From: Saccharofermentans sp.
GTDB lineage: Bacteria > Bacillota > Clostridia > Saccharofermentanales > Saccharofermentanaceae
Direction: 5' to 3'
Length of the DNA: 34,231 nt
NCBI GenBank assembly: GCA_016292215.1
Contig: JAEFBB010000024.1
Span: 1 to 34,231 of the forward strand
The notes below the pieces were generated by a model that saw only the letters and a list, made by a program, of their open reading frames with translations, searched no databases and was not told the DNA's origin. A program made the translations under genes and the position numbers. Of this stretch, positions 1-6,984 are shown piece by piece. The stretch's first letter is position 1. Every line of letters starts with the position of its first letter.

Positions 1-407
1 TTGCTCAGGTTGCTATGGGATCTGACAAGAACCAGCTCATCAAGGCATTCACAGAAGCAGAAGCTTACCAGGGACCTTCCCTCGTTATCTGCTATGCTCC
101 TTGTATCAACCACGGTATCAAGGGCGGACTCAGGGTTGCTCAGAACAGAGAGAAGCAGGCTGTAGAGTGCGGTTACTGGCACCTCTTCAGATTCAACCCT
201 GCACTCGCTGCAGACGGCAAGAATCCTTTCACTCTTGACTCCAAGGAGCCTACAGCAGACTTCTTCGACTTCCTCAAGGCAGAAGTACGTTACAACTCAC
301 TCTACAAGAAGTATGATGCAGAAGTTGTTGACGGCCTCTTCCAGAGATGCTATCAGGATTCCAGAGACCGTTATGCTTCTTATGTTAAGAAGGCAAACGA
401 AGCTTAA
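1..407 (+). CDS. nifJ: Pyruvate:ferredoxin oxidoreductase, C-terminal end (5' partial)
   Basis: This is the last ~135 codons of a gene entering from the left; the frame is open from base 3 and stops at TAA 405-407. The visible start AQVAMGSDKNQ continues into a stretch with PSLVICYAPCINHGI and GGLRVAQNREKQAVECGYW. This matches the C-terminal part of the homodimeric pyruvate:ferredoxin (flavodoxin) oxidoreductase family, where the thiamine-diphosphate domain ends. The family oxidises pyruvate to acetyl-CoA and CO2 and reduces ferredoxin in the cytoplasm of anaerobes. The internal ATG at 15 is not the start. The gene ends just before a strong hairpin terminator, so it closes its own transcription unit. 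Identification is from recognised family motifs and is good; the exact substrate cannot be confirmed from the C-terminus alone. Confidence 0.88.
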   Translation, partial: AQVAMGSDKNQLIKAFTEAEAYQGPSLVICYAPCINHGIKGGLRVAQNREKQAVECGYWHLFRFNPALAADGKNPFTLDSKEPTADFFDFLKAEVRYNSLYKKYDAEVVDGLFQRCYQDSRDRYASYVKKANEA

Positions 408-436
408 TCGTTAAGTTATTAACCGATTAATCCGGG

Positions 437-470
437 GGCTGTCCCAGAGATGGGACAGCCTCTTTTTTTT
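437..470 (+). terminator. Intrinsic terminator after PFOR gene
   Basis: A perfect 10-bp stem (GGCTGTCCCA, 437-446, with TGGGACAGCC, 451-460) closes a GAGA loop and is followed by a T-rich run at 461-470. It belongs to the same GGCTGTC-type hairpin family seen at 4485, 21481 and 34112. Confidence 0.92.
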
Positions 471-525
471 GTCCTCAAAAAAGGAAAGTTTGCCCTAACT
501 GGTGCCCATTCGGAGTGTTAATCCA

Positions 526-534
526 TGCTATAAT
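526..534 (+). promoter_or_regulatory. Extended -10 promoter for DnaD operon
   Basis: TGCTATAAT gives a perfect TATAAT (529-534) with the TGn extension. The -35 position (506-511, CCATTC) is poor, so the extended -10 probably compensates. It lies 38 bases before the chosen start codon of the DnaD-like gene and downstream of the PFOR terminator. Confidence 0.7.
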
Positions 535-572
535 TAGCAAAGCAAATTAAGGAAGTGGACAAGGCTTACAGT

Positions 573-1625
573 ATGAAAAGCAACAAAGGCAGCGAAGATT
601 ACTCAAGACTTCTGATCAACGACAGTCTTTTGCCCGATATATTCCTCGTCAGATATGCCCAGGAGTTAAGCAGGAATGCCCTGCTCGTATATCTCTGGAT
701 CAACATGACAGGCAATAAGAACAGCTTTGACGGCAGTACCGTACGCCAGTTCAAGATAATTCCGGACGAAGAGATAGATAAGACTTTGGCAGAGCTCATG
801 GCTTCAGGCCTTATCAACCGCAAGGACAAGACTTACTATTTCGATGACATCAAGGCGCGCGAAGTGGAAGAATATGTCCAGGCGCAGAAGGCAAGAGGCT
901 TAGATCCCGATTCCGGCTTAAGCAGCGATGAGAAGGAGAGGACGACTCTTGCGGAGTCCATCTCAAAGACCTTCTATCAGGGCGAGCTTCCTTATATTTT
1001 CTACAGACTTATAGATAAGTGCCTCTACGAGTATAAGTTTGACAGCATCGTATGCTACAAGCTTTTCGAAGAGGGATATGACCAGTCCATTCACAGATCC
1101 AATATCCAGATGGAGAACCGTGCCCGCGAATGGTACGAGAAGGGTTATACGGATATCAAGAGCCTCGAGAAACACCTCGAGATCAGCGCACGCTACAAGA
1201 AGCTCGTTAAGCTCACGGGAAGCCTCATGCGCAAGAGACTCAACGGTCTTGATCTTGACCGCGTTAAGAGCTGGGCAGAAGATCTCGGTGCCACGGAAGA
1301 GCTCGTTACTCTCGCTTTTAAGGAGAACGAATTCAGAAGCAACCTGACACTTAAAAATGTCGGCGATACGCTCACGAAATGGTACGACCAGGGCATCAAG
1401 ACGGCAGAAGATGCCGCCAGGTTCTGCGAAGAAGAGCATAAAGAGAATAAGCGCAAGGCCACCAGAAGAAAGGCGAATGCAGGCTCTTCCTGGCGCACAG
1501 GAGAAGAGGCAGGCATCAGTGCAGGCAAGACGGATGAGCCTGATAAGAAGGCCTCTGAGGATAATCCGGCAGAGGATGACAATGATATCCCTGATGATAT
1601 CCTCAACATGTTTGGTGATGATTGA
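573..1625 (+). CDS. DnaD/DnaB-like replication initiation protein
   Basis: A protein of about 350 residues, resembling the DnaD/DnaB family that helps load the replicative helicase in low-GC Gram-positives. It has an N-terminal winged-helix-like region (about 10-100) followed by two helical DnaD C-terminal-type repeats (about 120-200 and 205-285). The second contains the pattern FRSNLTLKNVGDTLTKWYDQGI, where aromatic and glycine positions match the YxxxI/W-type DnaD motif. The tail (about 290-350) is charged and low in complexity, ending DIPDDILNMFGDD. ATG 573 is preferred, with ACAAGG eight bases upstream; GTG 555 is also open but sits directly against the GGAA motif without spacing. It overlaps the start region of the DnaI-like ATPase gene, a typical partner. 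Family assignment is good; role in replication restart versus initiation is inferred. Confidence 0.8.
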   Translation: MKSNKGSEDYSRLLINDSLLPDIFLVRYAQELSRNALLVYLWINMTGNKNSFDGSTVRQFKIIPDEEIDKTLAELMASGLINRKDKTYYFDDIKAREVEEYVQAQKARGLDPDSGLSSDEKERTTLAESISKTFYQGELPYIFYRLIDKCLYEYKFDSIVCYKLFEEGYDQSIHRSNIQMENRAREWYEKGYTDIKSLEKHLEISARYKKLVKLTGSLMRKRLNGLDLDRVKSWAEDLGATEELVTLAFKENEFRSNLTLKNVGDTLTKWYDQGIKTAEDAARFCEEEHKENKRKATRRKANAGSSWRTGEEAGISAGKTDEPDKKASEDNPAEDDNDIPDDILNMFGDD

Positions 1626-1627
1626 TT

Positions 1628-2524
1628 ATGAAGACCATTAAAGAACTTATAAGAGAAGGACTTACCGAAGTTGCTGCCACGAGAGATATCAACAGGCAGG
1701 AATCCATTAAGCGTGTTTATAAGGAATGCCCTGATCTTAAGGACATAGACGATCAGATTTTGGAAGTCCGCAACAGCAGGTTCATTGCCGTTATAGATAA
1801 CGACGAGAGGCTGATCAAGCGTTTTGATGTCGCTGAAGAAGAGCTTATGGTAAAGCGCGACAAGATCATTGCAAGGAATAACATCGATCCTGATTTTGAT
1901 TCAGAGAAGAACATCTGCGACAAGTGCGGTGACACCGGTTTTACCAAGGGTTCTGACGGCACGGTAAAGGTCTGCTCCTGCAGGAAGAAAGAGCTTGAGA
2001 TGTGCTATGAGCAGAGCGGCATGGCAGATTACTCTTCTTATAAGATGAAGAATTACAGGGACGATTATCTTGGCAATGCCGCTTCGCGCAAGAAGATCAA
2101 GAATGAGCTTTTGAAGGTCATGCTGGGTCTTGAAAGCGGCGAAGGCAAGTCCCCTTTGTGCGTTTATTCGGCTCCGCCCCAGACAGGCAAGACTTTCCTT
2201 GCCGTAGGCGTCTGCAAGACAGCGATCAATCTCGGCAAGAGCGCATTCTATGCCAAGTGCGAAGAGCTCGCGACGATAGGCACCGATACCTTGGAAGATC
2301 TTAAACATATTGATTTTCTGGTCATCGATGATTTTGCTGATGCGGTCACGATGTATAACAACGTGGGATCTATCTTAAATTCCATTCTTGAGACGAGAGC
2401 TGCATCAGGTCTTCCCACAGTCCTGGTCACACCGTTCCCCAAGAGCGAGCTTGTAAACAAGTGCGACATGAGGATCAGCGGCAAGCTTCAGTCTGCCAAG
2501 CTGATATCTTCGGAAGGAAGGTAA
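1628..2524 (+). CDS. DnaI/DnaC-like helicase-loader ATPase
   Basis: A 298-residue AAA+ protein of the DnaC/DnaI type, expected to load the replicative helicase with the DnaD-like protein encoded just upstream. An N-terminal helical region is followed by a zinc-binding-like cluster (CDKCGDTGF ... VCSCRK, about residues 97-120). The ATPase core follows: a Walker A variant APPQTGKTF (about 182-190), where Q replaces the usual G, and Walker B FLVIDDF (about 234-240). The C-terminus (about residues 280-298) is short. The start is ATG 1628, with GGTGAT eight bases upstream; TTG 1622 is also in frame and would overlap the previous stop. Gene spacing of two bases suggests translational coupling. Family match is strong; whether it is a loader or a replication-restart ATPase cannot be settled here. 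Confidence 0.8.
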   Translation: MKTIKELIREGLTEVAATRDINRQESIKRVYKECPDLKDIDDQILEVRNSRFIAVIDNDERLIKRFDVAEEELMVKRDKIIARNNIDPDFDSEKNICDKCGDTGFTKGSDGTVKVCSCRKKELEMCYEQSGMADYSSYKMKNYRDDYLGNAASRKKIKNELLKVMLGLESGEGKSPLCVYSAPPQTGKTFLAVGVCKTAINLGKSAFYAKCEELATIGTDTLEDLKHIDFLVIDDFADAVTMYNNVGSILNSILETRAASGLPTVLVTPFPKSELVNKCDMRISGKLQSAKLISSEGR

Positions 2525-2535
2525 AGATCTTCCGA
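2510..2535 (+). other. Hairpin around acpS start region
   Basis: TCGGAAG (2510-2516) pairs with CTTCCGA (2529-2535), leaving a 12-base loop that contains GAAGG, the only plausible ribosome-binding sequence for acpS. The stem overlaps the end of the upstream ATPase gene and the A of the acpS ATG. A role in translation is inferred only. Confidence 0.45.
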
Positions 2536-2930
2536 TGAATGTGCGCTGCGGAATCGACATCGTAGATGTCTCAAGGTTCGTAAAGATAATAGGAGACGAT
2601 AATACGTCTTTTATCAACAAGTGTTTCACCGAAGGTGAGATAAGCTACTGCAATGCTTCAAAGGATATTAACAAGAAGGCCGAGCGCTTCGCTGCCAGGT
2701 TTGCTGCCAAGGAAGCAGTCGGCAAGTCTTTAGGCACCGGCCTTATGAGTGAAGGCGTAGGGATGCACGACATAGAAGTTATTAAAGACGAGAAGGGCGC
2801 GCCCGCAATCAAGCTTACCGGCGGCGCACTTACACATGCCGGTGATATCGGAATGAGCTCAGTCTCGATAAGCCTGTCACATGACGGCGGGATGGCCATA
2901 GCTTACTGCGTGATGCTGTCGGAGAAGTGA
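2535..2930 (+). CDS. acpS: Holo-[acyl-carrier-protein] synthase
   Basis: AcpS transfers the 4'-phosphopantetheine group of CoA to a serine of apo-ACP, activating fatty-acid synthesis in the cytoplasm. The 131-residue length is normal for the trimeric AcpS type. The N-terminal GIDIVDVSRF contains the metal-binding Asp8, and the second signature FAARFAAKEAVGKSLGTG carries the metal-binding Glu60 and conserved lysine. The C-terminal end SISLSHDGGMAIAYCV is the family's closing motif. The gene begins 10 bases after the loader ATPase and ends two bases before the next gene, so it is in the same operon. Its ribosome-binding site lies in the loop of a short hairpin (2510-2535). AcpS with DnaD/DnaI genes is a chance-like but plausible housekeeping combination. 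Identification is very firm. Confidence 0.94.
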   Translation: MNVRCGIDIVDVSRFVKIIGDDNTSFINKCFTEGEISYCNASKDINKKAERFAARFAAKEAVGKSLGTGLMSEGVGMHDIEVIKDEKGAPAIKLTGGALTHAGDIGMSSVSISLSHDGGMAIAYCVMLSEK

Positions 2931-2931
2931 T

Positions 2932-4185
2932 ATGAAGAGACAGAACAAGCAGGAAAAAGGTTCGGTATTTAAGGGCGCTGACCGCAAGAAAAAGCAGGTC
3001 ATCGGTGAAGAAGTCGCGCCCAAGGATATAAGGCACCTTGAGCGTACCGTAAAGCTCCCGTTCCTTGCGGATATGGATGAAGGCAAGGAGGAGTACGGCA
3101 GCGCCGAAGACATGCAGGAGAAGTGGGGCCTTTCCGAGAAGCAGGCGACATTAAATGTTGTCCGCAAGAGAAGAATCATAAGCCTCGCGATCGCTTTTGC
3201 TGCGTTTATCCTTCTTATCGTCGGAGTTTTCTATATACTCCCGAGAGTATTGCCCGGTGTTTTTAAGGGATCCAATATCGAGCTCTTCGTTGAGCCTGTC
3301 ATCAACCTCGAATATGAGGATCCTTCATACAGAGTCGTTATAGACAGCACGTTATCCCTCATGACCGAGCCCGATCCTGCTTCGACCAGAATCGCGGAAG
3401 TGCTTTACAATGAGGCAGTTATTTATTTGGATGACAGCACGAACGGCTACTGCAAGATAAGAACATTAGACGGACTCGAAGGATATGTTACCGCTTCAAG
3501 CCTTATCAGCAGCATGGAATCTGTTGAGCCCGACGTCCACCAGTTTAAGCTGATCGTCTCGGATCCTTCGAAAAACATCATGACCCACGCGAGCAACGGT
3601 ACATTGATCAAGAAGGTAATGATGAATACCGTCCTTTACGGAGATATCAAAAGAGAAGGCGTTTACCAGGTCACTCTCCCGGGCGGCACCACCGGCTGGA
3701 TCGGATCTTCCGGCGTAATCGAGCTCTCGCCCAGAGCTGAGACTGAAGAGGTTTCCAGCCGTTATTTCGTGAGCTCGGTGCTGACTTTTGTCAACGCGAA
3801 ATATATCCAGAACGGCATGTCCGTAGACGGCGCGTCTGTTAACGGCGCTGTCTATGTCTGCGCTGAGATCAACGGAATATCCATACCCAGGACCATGGAA
3901 GAGCAGGCACAGGCCGGAATAGAGGTCATCCCTGAGCCTGACGCCGTTACGGGACAGATAATGATAGACCAGATCCAGCCGGGAGACATACTGTTCCTGT
4001 CTAGCCCCAACAAGGCTCCGGGAGATACGGAAATATACGAAATGGCGGTCTGTACGGACTACGGAACGCTGTTTATGCTGTCTCCGGCGAGGACCACGGT
4101 AAGACTCCGTAACTTCCAATCGGGCGATGATATTTGTCAACGAATCATTACTATTAGAAGATTATTTAGCAGTAAGGCAATGTAG
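2932..4185 (+). CDS. Membrane SH3b protein with catalytically inactive NlpC/P60-like domain
   Basis: A 417-residue single-pass membrane protein. Residues 1-80 are charged and cytoplasmic; a membrane segment spans about 81-104 (ISLAIAFAAFILLIVGVFYI). Outside are two bacterial SH3-like regions (about 135-193 and 205-265; GYCKIRTLDGLEGYVTASSL and GVYQVTLPGGTTGWIGSSGVIEL). The C-terminus (about 276-412) follows the NlpC/P60 layout, including GISIPRTMEEQAQAG and IQPGDILFLSS. However, the position of the catalytic DCSG reads SVNG (Val303 in place of Cys), and the HVGIY position reads MAVCT, with Met in place of His. It therefore looks like a pseudoenzyme that binds peptidoglycan or a partner rather than cutting it. 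The last gene of the operon, separated by one base from acpS. Domain assignment of the C-terminus rests on pattern alone. Confidence 0.62.
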   Translation: MKRQNKQEKGSVFKGADRKKKQVIGEEVAPKDIRHLERTVKLPFLADMDEGKEEYGSAEDMQEKWGLSEKQATLNVVRKRRIISLAIAFAAFILLIVGVFYILPRVLPGVFKGSNIELFVEPVINLEYEDPSYRVVIDSTLSLMTEPDPASTRIAEVLYNEAVIYLDDSTNGYCKIRTLDGLEGYVTASSLISSMESVEPDVHQFKLIVSDPSKNIMTHASNGTLIKKVMMNTVLYGDIKREGVYQVTLPGGTTGWIGSSGVIELSPRAETEEVSSRYFVSSVLTFVNAKYIQNGMSVDGASVNGAVYVCAEINGISIPRTMEEQAQAGIEVIPEPDAVTGQIMIDQIQPGDILFLSSPNKAPGDTEIYEMAVCTDYGTLFMLSPARTTVRLRNFQSGDDICQRIITIRRLFSSKAM

Positions 4186-4198
4186 GCCTAAAAACTTG

Positions 4199-4227
4199 TT
4201 GCAACATCAAATAGGTTGTGGTATTAT
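4199..4227 (+). promoter_or_regulatory. Promoter for rpmB
   Basis: TTGCAA (4199-4204), 17-bp spacer, TATTAT (4222-4227) with TG at 4219-4220 as an extended -10. A strong ribosome-binding sequence, AGGAGGTG, precedes the ATG. Confidence 0.8.
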
Positions 4228-4262
4228 TCTTAGGCATTTGAATTCTAACAGGAGGTGTTTGC

Positions 4263-4460
4263 ATGGCTAAGTGTGAAGTTTGCCAGAAAGATATGTTCTT
4301 CGGCAGAAAGATCAGAATCACGCGTTCACAGATTTCCAGACGTGCTCTTACTAAGCAGCAGGCTAACGTACACAGAGTTAAGGTTGTTGTTGACGGCACC
4401 CCCAAGACCATGAACGTTTGCACTCGTTGCCTTCGTTCCGGCAAGGTAGAAAGAGCTTAA
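4263..4460 (+). CDS. rpmB: Large-subunit ribosomal protein bL28, zinc-type
   Basis: A 65-residue L28, a structural protein of the 50S ribosomal subunit. It starts MAKCEVCQKDMFFG and ends NVCTRCLRSGKVERA; two CxxC pairs (residues 4-7 and about 53-56) make it the zinc-binding C+ form. The first 'LTRSQISRR'-like central section matches the family. A well-placed AGGAGGTG lies five bases before the ATG. It has its own strong promoter (TTGCAA, 17, TATTAT) and a terminator immediately after, so it is a single-gene unit. In zinc-rich cells the C+ type is normally used; a zinc-free paralogue, if any, is not in this window. Identification is firm. Confidence 0.95.
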   Translation: MAKCEVCQKDMFFGRKIRITRSQISRRALTKQQANVHRVKVVVDGTPKTMNVCTRCLRSGKVERA

Positions 4461-4484
4461 TTAATAGCTTTAACCGGTGATTCA

Positions 4485-4518
4485 AGAGGTTGTCTCATAT
4501 GAGGCGACCTCTTTTTTT
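4485..4518 (+). terminator. Intrinsic terminator after rpmB
   Basis: AGAGGTTGTCTC (4485-4496) pairs with GAGGCGACCTCT (4501-4512) through two G-T wobbles, with a run of seven Ts at 4512-4518. It resembles the GGCTGTCTC hairpins at 21481 and 34112. Confidence 0.88.
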
Positions 4519-4562
4519 GGCATATAGGGTCCTTGGTGCGGTACGGCTGTGGTTTTCGAGGG

Positions 4563-4571
4563 TGGTATAAT
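4563..4571 (+). promoter_or_regulatory. Extended -10 promoter for DUF4190-like gene
   Basis: TGGTATAAT: perfect TATAAT (4566-4571) with a TGn extension; no good -35 at the usual distance. It lies 68 bases before the ATG at 4640, which has an AGGGGGGA ribosome-binding site. Confidence 0.65.
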
Positions 4572-4639
4572 ATGCGTATCCGGATAAGCTCCGGATCTGT
4601 TTTATGGTATTTGCACGATAAGCATAGGGGGGATTGCTT

Positions 4640-5539
4640 ATGGTAAGTGGGAATGCTGCTCCGCAGAAGGAGCGTAAGTTTAGTAAACTCAGTCTTGCAG
4701 GTTTTATTATTTCCGTTTCATCACTGATTTGTTTTATTTTGCTGATTGTGGCTACATCCCGGTTAAGAAAACAGGGAGTGCTGGTCGGGATTGGAATAGC
4801 AGCGGTTTTTGTTGCTTTGGCCCTGTCGTTGATACTTTCCATTTCCGGATTCGCCTCAGCCAGGGAAAACAAAAGAAAAGGCAGTCCTTTTGGACTCAGC
4901 GGAATACTGATTTCTTCAATTACATCATGCGTGCTTGTGTGTTTATTGTTATCAAGAGCATGTTTATCCTCGCTGATGACCGTCAGTACGGCAACCAAGG
5001 CTGTACCTATAAATACTAACTCAACTGTAATTGACGGGGTTCCCAGAGTTTTCGGGGAAGCAATCTTTCTGCCTTGTACGATTGCTGAATTAAAGCAGAA
5101 GGGCTTTGATACTGATTATTCAGTGACTGTACATGAGATCCACATGTGGCCCAAAGATGACAGAGAATTCTTTGCTGAAGGCCCGTATATTAATTGTTAT
5201 CTTGAATACGATTCTTATGATTACGGCAATAATACTGCATCCGATGATTCTATTGTTGTTGCAATTACATTCCAGGAATATAACCAGGCAGAGCTTGATT
5301 TCCATAGTATTTCGTTCGATATGACAGACGAGGATATTTGGAATCAGTTCGGTGTGCCGGCATATGAGGAAGACAGCAAAATGAACGGGCATGCAGCGTA
5401 TTACATGGGCAATCACGGCCTGATGTACAAATTCAATTACAGGTTTTCAAATCAAAGGTATGAACAAGACGAAGACCGGGATATTTGGGAGATCACGATA
5501 GCAACAGAGGAATACATGAAAAATTATGTCATAGACTGA
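4640..5539 (+). CDS. Putative membrane protein, DUF4190-like N-terminus
   Basis: A 299-residue protein of unknown function. The N-terminal third has three or four hydrophobic segments (about 20-40, 47-70, 84-105), in a glycine- and serine-rich layout like DUF4190 domains (LAGFIISVSSLICFILL ... LSISGFASARENKRKG ... GLSGILISS). The rest (about 110-299) is an outside domain rich in D, E, Y and N, with YINCYLEYDSYDYGN and WEITIATEEYMKNYVID; I do not recognise it. ATG 4640 is chosen because an AGGGGGGA sequence sits seven bases before it; TTG 4634 would be too close. The base composition is noticeably more AT-rich and the third positions less C/G than its neighbours, which may mean later acquisition. 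It stands alone with its own promoter and terminator. Confidence 0.6.
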   Translation: MVSGNAAPQKERKFSKLSLAGFIISVSSLICFILLIVATSRLRKQGVLVGIGIAAVFVALALSLILSISGFASARENKRKGSPFGLSGILISSITSCVLVCLLLSRACLSSLMTVSTATKAVPINTNSTVIDGVPRVFGEAIFLPCTIAELKQKGFDTDYSVTVHEIHMWPKDDREFFAEGPYINCYLEYDSYDYGNNTASDDSIVVAITFQEYNQAELDFHSISFDMTDEDIWNQFGVPAYEEDSKMNGHAAYYMGNHGLMYKFNYRFSNQRYEQDEDRDIWEITIATEEYMKNYVID

Positions 5540-5570
5540 TGACCGGTTTTTCTTCATAAACCAAAAACAA

Positions 5571-5610
5571 AAGTGCCTCAAAAAGATAACTTCTTGAGGC
5601 ACTTATTTTT
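5571..5610. terminator. Bidirectional terminator between convergent genes
   Basis: AAGTGCCTCA (5571-5580) pairs exactly with TGAGGCACTT (5595-5604). T-rich tracts lie on both sides (5601-5610 for the plus strand; AAAACAAAAG before 5571 for the minus strand), so it probably ends both the DUF4190-like gene and serS. Confidence 0.85.
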
Positions 5611-5628
5611 GAATCTAAATACTTAAGA

Positions 5629-6915
5629 TTACTTCTTAACTTCGATAACCGACTTGCCGCCCATGTAAGGTCTCAATGCTTCAGGGATCCTGATGGAGCC
5701 GTCTTCGTTGAGGTTGTTCTCTAAGAAGGCGATGAGCATTCTCGGAGGAGCAACGCAGGTGTTGTTAAGAGTATGAGCGAGGTATGTGCCCTCGGAGCCT
5801 CTGATCCTGATCTTGAGACGTCTTGCCTGAGCGTCGCCCAGGTTAGAGCAGGAACCGACTTCGAAATACTTCTTCTGTCTCGGAGACCATGCTTCAACGT
5901 CGCAGGACTTGACCTTGAGGTCAGCCAGATCGCCGGAGCAGCACTCGAGCGTTCTTACGGGGATGTCGAGTGAACGGAAGTAGTCTACTGTGTTCTGCCA
6001 GAGCTTGTTGTACCATGTCATGGAGTCTTCAGGCTTGCAGACAACGATCATCTCCTGCTTTTCGAACTGGTGGATCCTGTATACGCCTCTCTCCTCGATG
6101 CCGTGAGCACCGACTTCCTTACGGAAGCAGGGGGAGTAGGATGTGAGTGTCTGGGGGAGCTTGTCCTCGTCTGTGATCGTATCGATGAACTTGCCGATCA
6201 TGGAGTGCTCGGATGTGCCGATGAGGTAGAGGTCTTCACCCTCGATCTTGTACATCATGTTTTCCATCTCTGCAAAGCTCATAACGCCCGTAACGACGGA
6301 AGATCTGATCATGTAAGGCGGAATGTAATATGTGAATCCGCGGTCGATCATGAAGTCTCTTGCGTAGGAAAGGCATGCGGAATGAAGTCTTGCGATGTCG
6401 CCCTTAAGATAGTAGAAACCGTTGCCGGATGTCTCTCTTGCCTGGTCGAGCTCGATGCCGTCAAGCTTTTCCATGATATCAACGTGATAGGGAACTTCGA
6501 AATCAGGAACGAAGGGCTCGCCGAACTTCTCGATCTCGACGTTCTCGGAATCGTCCTTGCCGATCGGAACGGAAGGATCGATGATGTTAGGGATAACGAG
6601 CATGATCTTTCTGATCTCTTCTTCGAGCTCTGTTTCCTTAACTGTGAGAGCCTCAAGCTCTTCAGCCATATCGGTGACCTGCTTCTTGATCTGCTCAGCT
6701 TCTTCCTTCTTGCCCTGTGCCATGAGAGCGCCGATCTGCTTGCTGACCTTGTTACGGTTAGCTCTTAAAGCTTCAGCACGTGTCTTGCTCTCGCGGAATT
6801 CCTTATCAAGTTCAATGACCTGATCTACCAGGGGAAGCTTCTCATCCTGGAACTTGTTCTTGATGTTCTGCTTTACGATGTCAGGATTGGTACGTAAAAA
6901 TTTGATATCAAGCAT
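5629..6915 (-). CDS. serS: Seryl-tRNA synthetase
   Basis: A 428-residue class II aminoacyl-tRNA synthetase that charges tRNA-Ser with serine in the cytoplasm. The N-terminal ~110 residues are the long helical coiled-coil arm that grips the tRNA (LDKEFRESKTRAEALRANRN), followed by the catalytic core. Motif 2 is seen as SPCFRKEVGAHGIEERGVYRIHQFEKQEM, and motif 3 as HTLNNTCVAPPRMLIAFLENN, with a final IRIPEALRPYMGG. Where most SerRS read SGLAVGR this one reads TCVAPPR, a variant to note. The start ATG at 6915 has AAGAGGTGA upstream. A separate minus-strand promoter (TTGAAA, 17 bp, TACAAT, 6956-6984) overlaps the end of the upstream DUF4015 gene, so it can be expressed alone or by read-through. 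No T-box leader is present; the gap to the upstream gene is only 65 bases. Identification is firm. Confidence 0.95.
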   Translation of the reverse strand: MLDIKFLRTNPDIVKQNIKNKFQDEKLPLVDQVIELDKEFRESKTRAEALRANRNKVSKQIGALMAQGKKEEAEQIKKQVTDMAEELEALTVKETELEEEIRKIMLVIPNIIDPSVPIGKDDSENVEIEKFGEPFVPDFEVPYHVDIMEKLDGIELDQARETSGNGFYYLKGDIARLHSACLSYARDFMIDRGFTYYIPPYMIRSSVVTGVMSFAEMENMMYKIEGEDLYLIGTSEHSMIGKFIDTITDEDKLPQTLTSYSPCFRKEVGAHGIEERGVYRIHQFEKQEMIVVCKPEDSMTWYNKLWQNTVDYFRSLDIPVRTLECCSGDLADLKVKSCDVEAWSPRQKKYFEVGSCSNLGDAQARRLKIRIRGSEGTYLAHTLNNTCVAPPRMLIAFLENNLNEDGSIRIPEALRPYMGGKSVIEVKK

Positions 6916-6955
6916 TGTGTCACCTCTTATATATCTCTTGAAAATAAACTACCTA

Positions 6956-6984
6956 ATTGTATGCTTAGAAGCCGTCAGTTTCAA
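6956..6984 (-). promoter_or_regulatory. Promoter for serS
   Basis: On the minus strand, TTGAAA (6984-6979), 17-bp spacer, TACAAT (6961-6956). The -35 overlaps the stop codon of the DUF4015-type gene upstream, and the transcript would start about 34 bases before the serS ATG. Confidence 0.7.

Noticed and set aside
963..1439. Open frame of 158 codons on the minus strand
   Set aside because: Antisense to the DnaD-like gene, which has clear family features.
3496..4140. Open frame of 214 codons on the minus strand
   Set aside because: Antisense to the SH3b/NlpC-like gene; Arg- and Asp-rich shadow composition with no start signals.
6070..6768. Open frame of 232 codons on the plus strand
   Set aside because: It lies fully opposite serS, has Leu/Asp-rich sequence typical of a mirror of the real frame, and no ribosome-binding site.
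6916..6980. Possible T-box leader for serS
   Set aside because: The gap is only 65 bases and has no T-box sequence or antiterminator; a simple promoter explains it.
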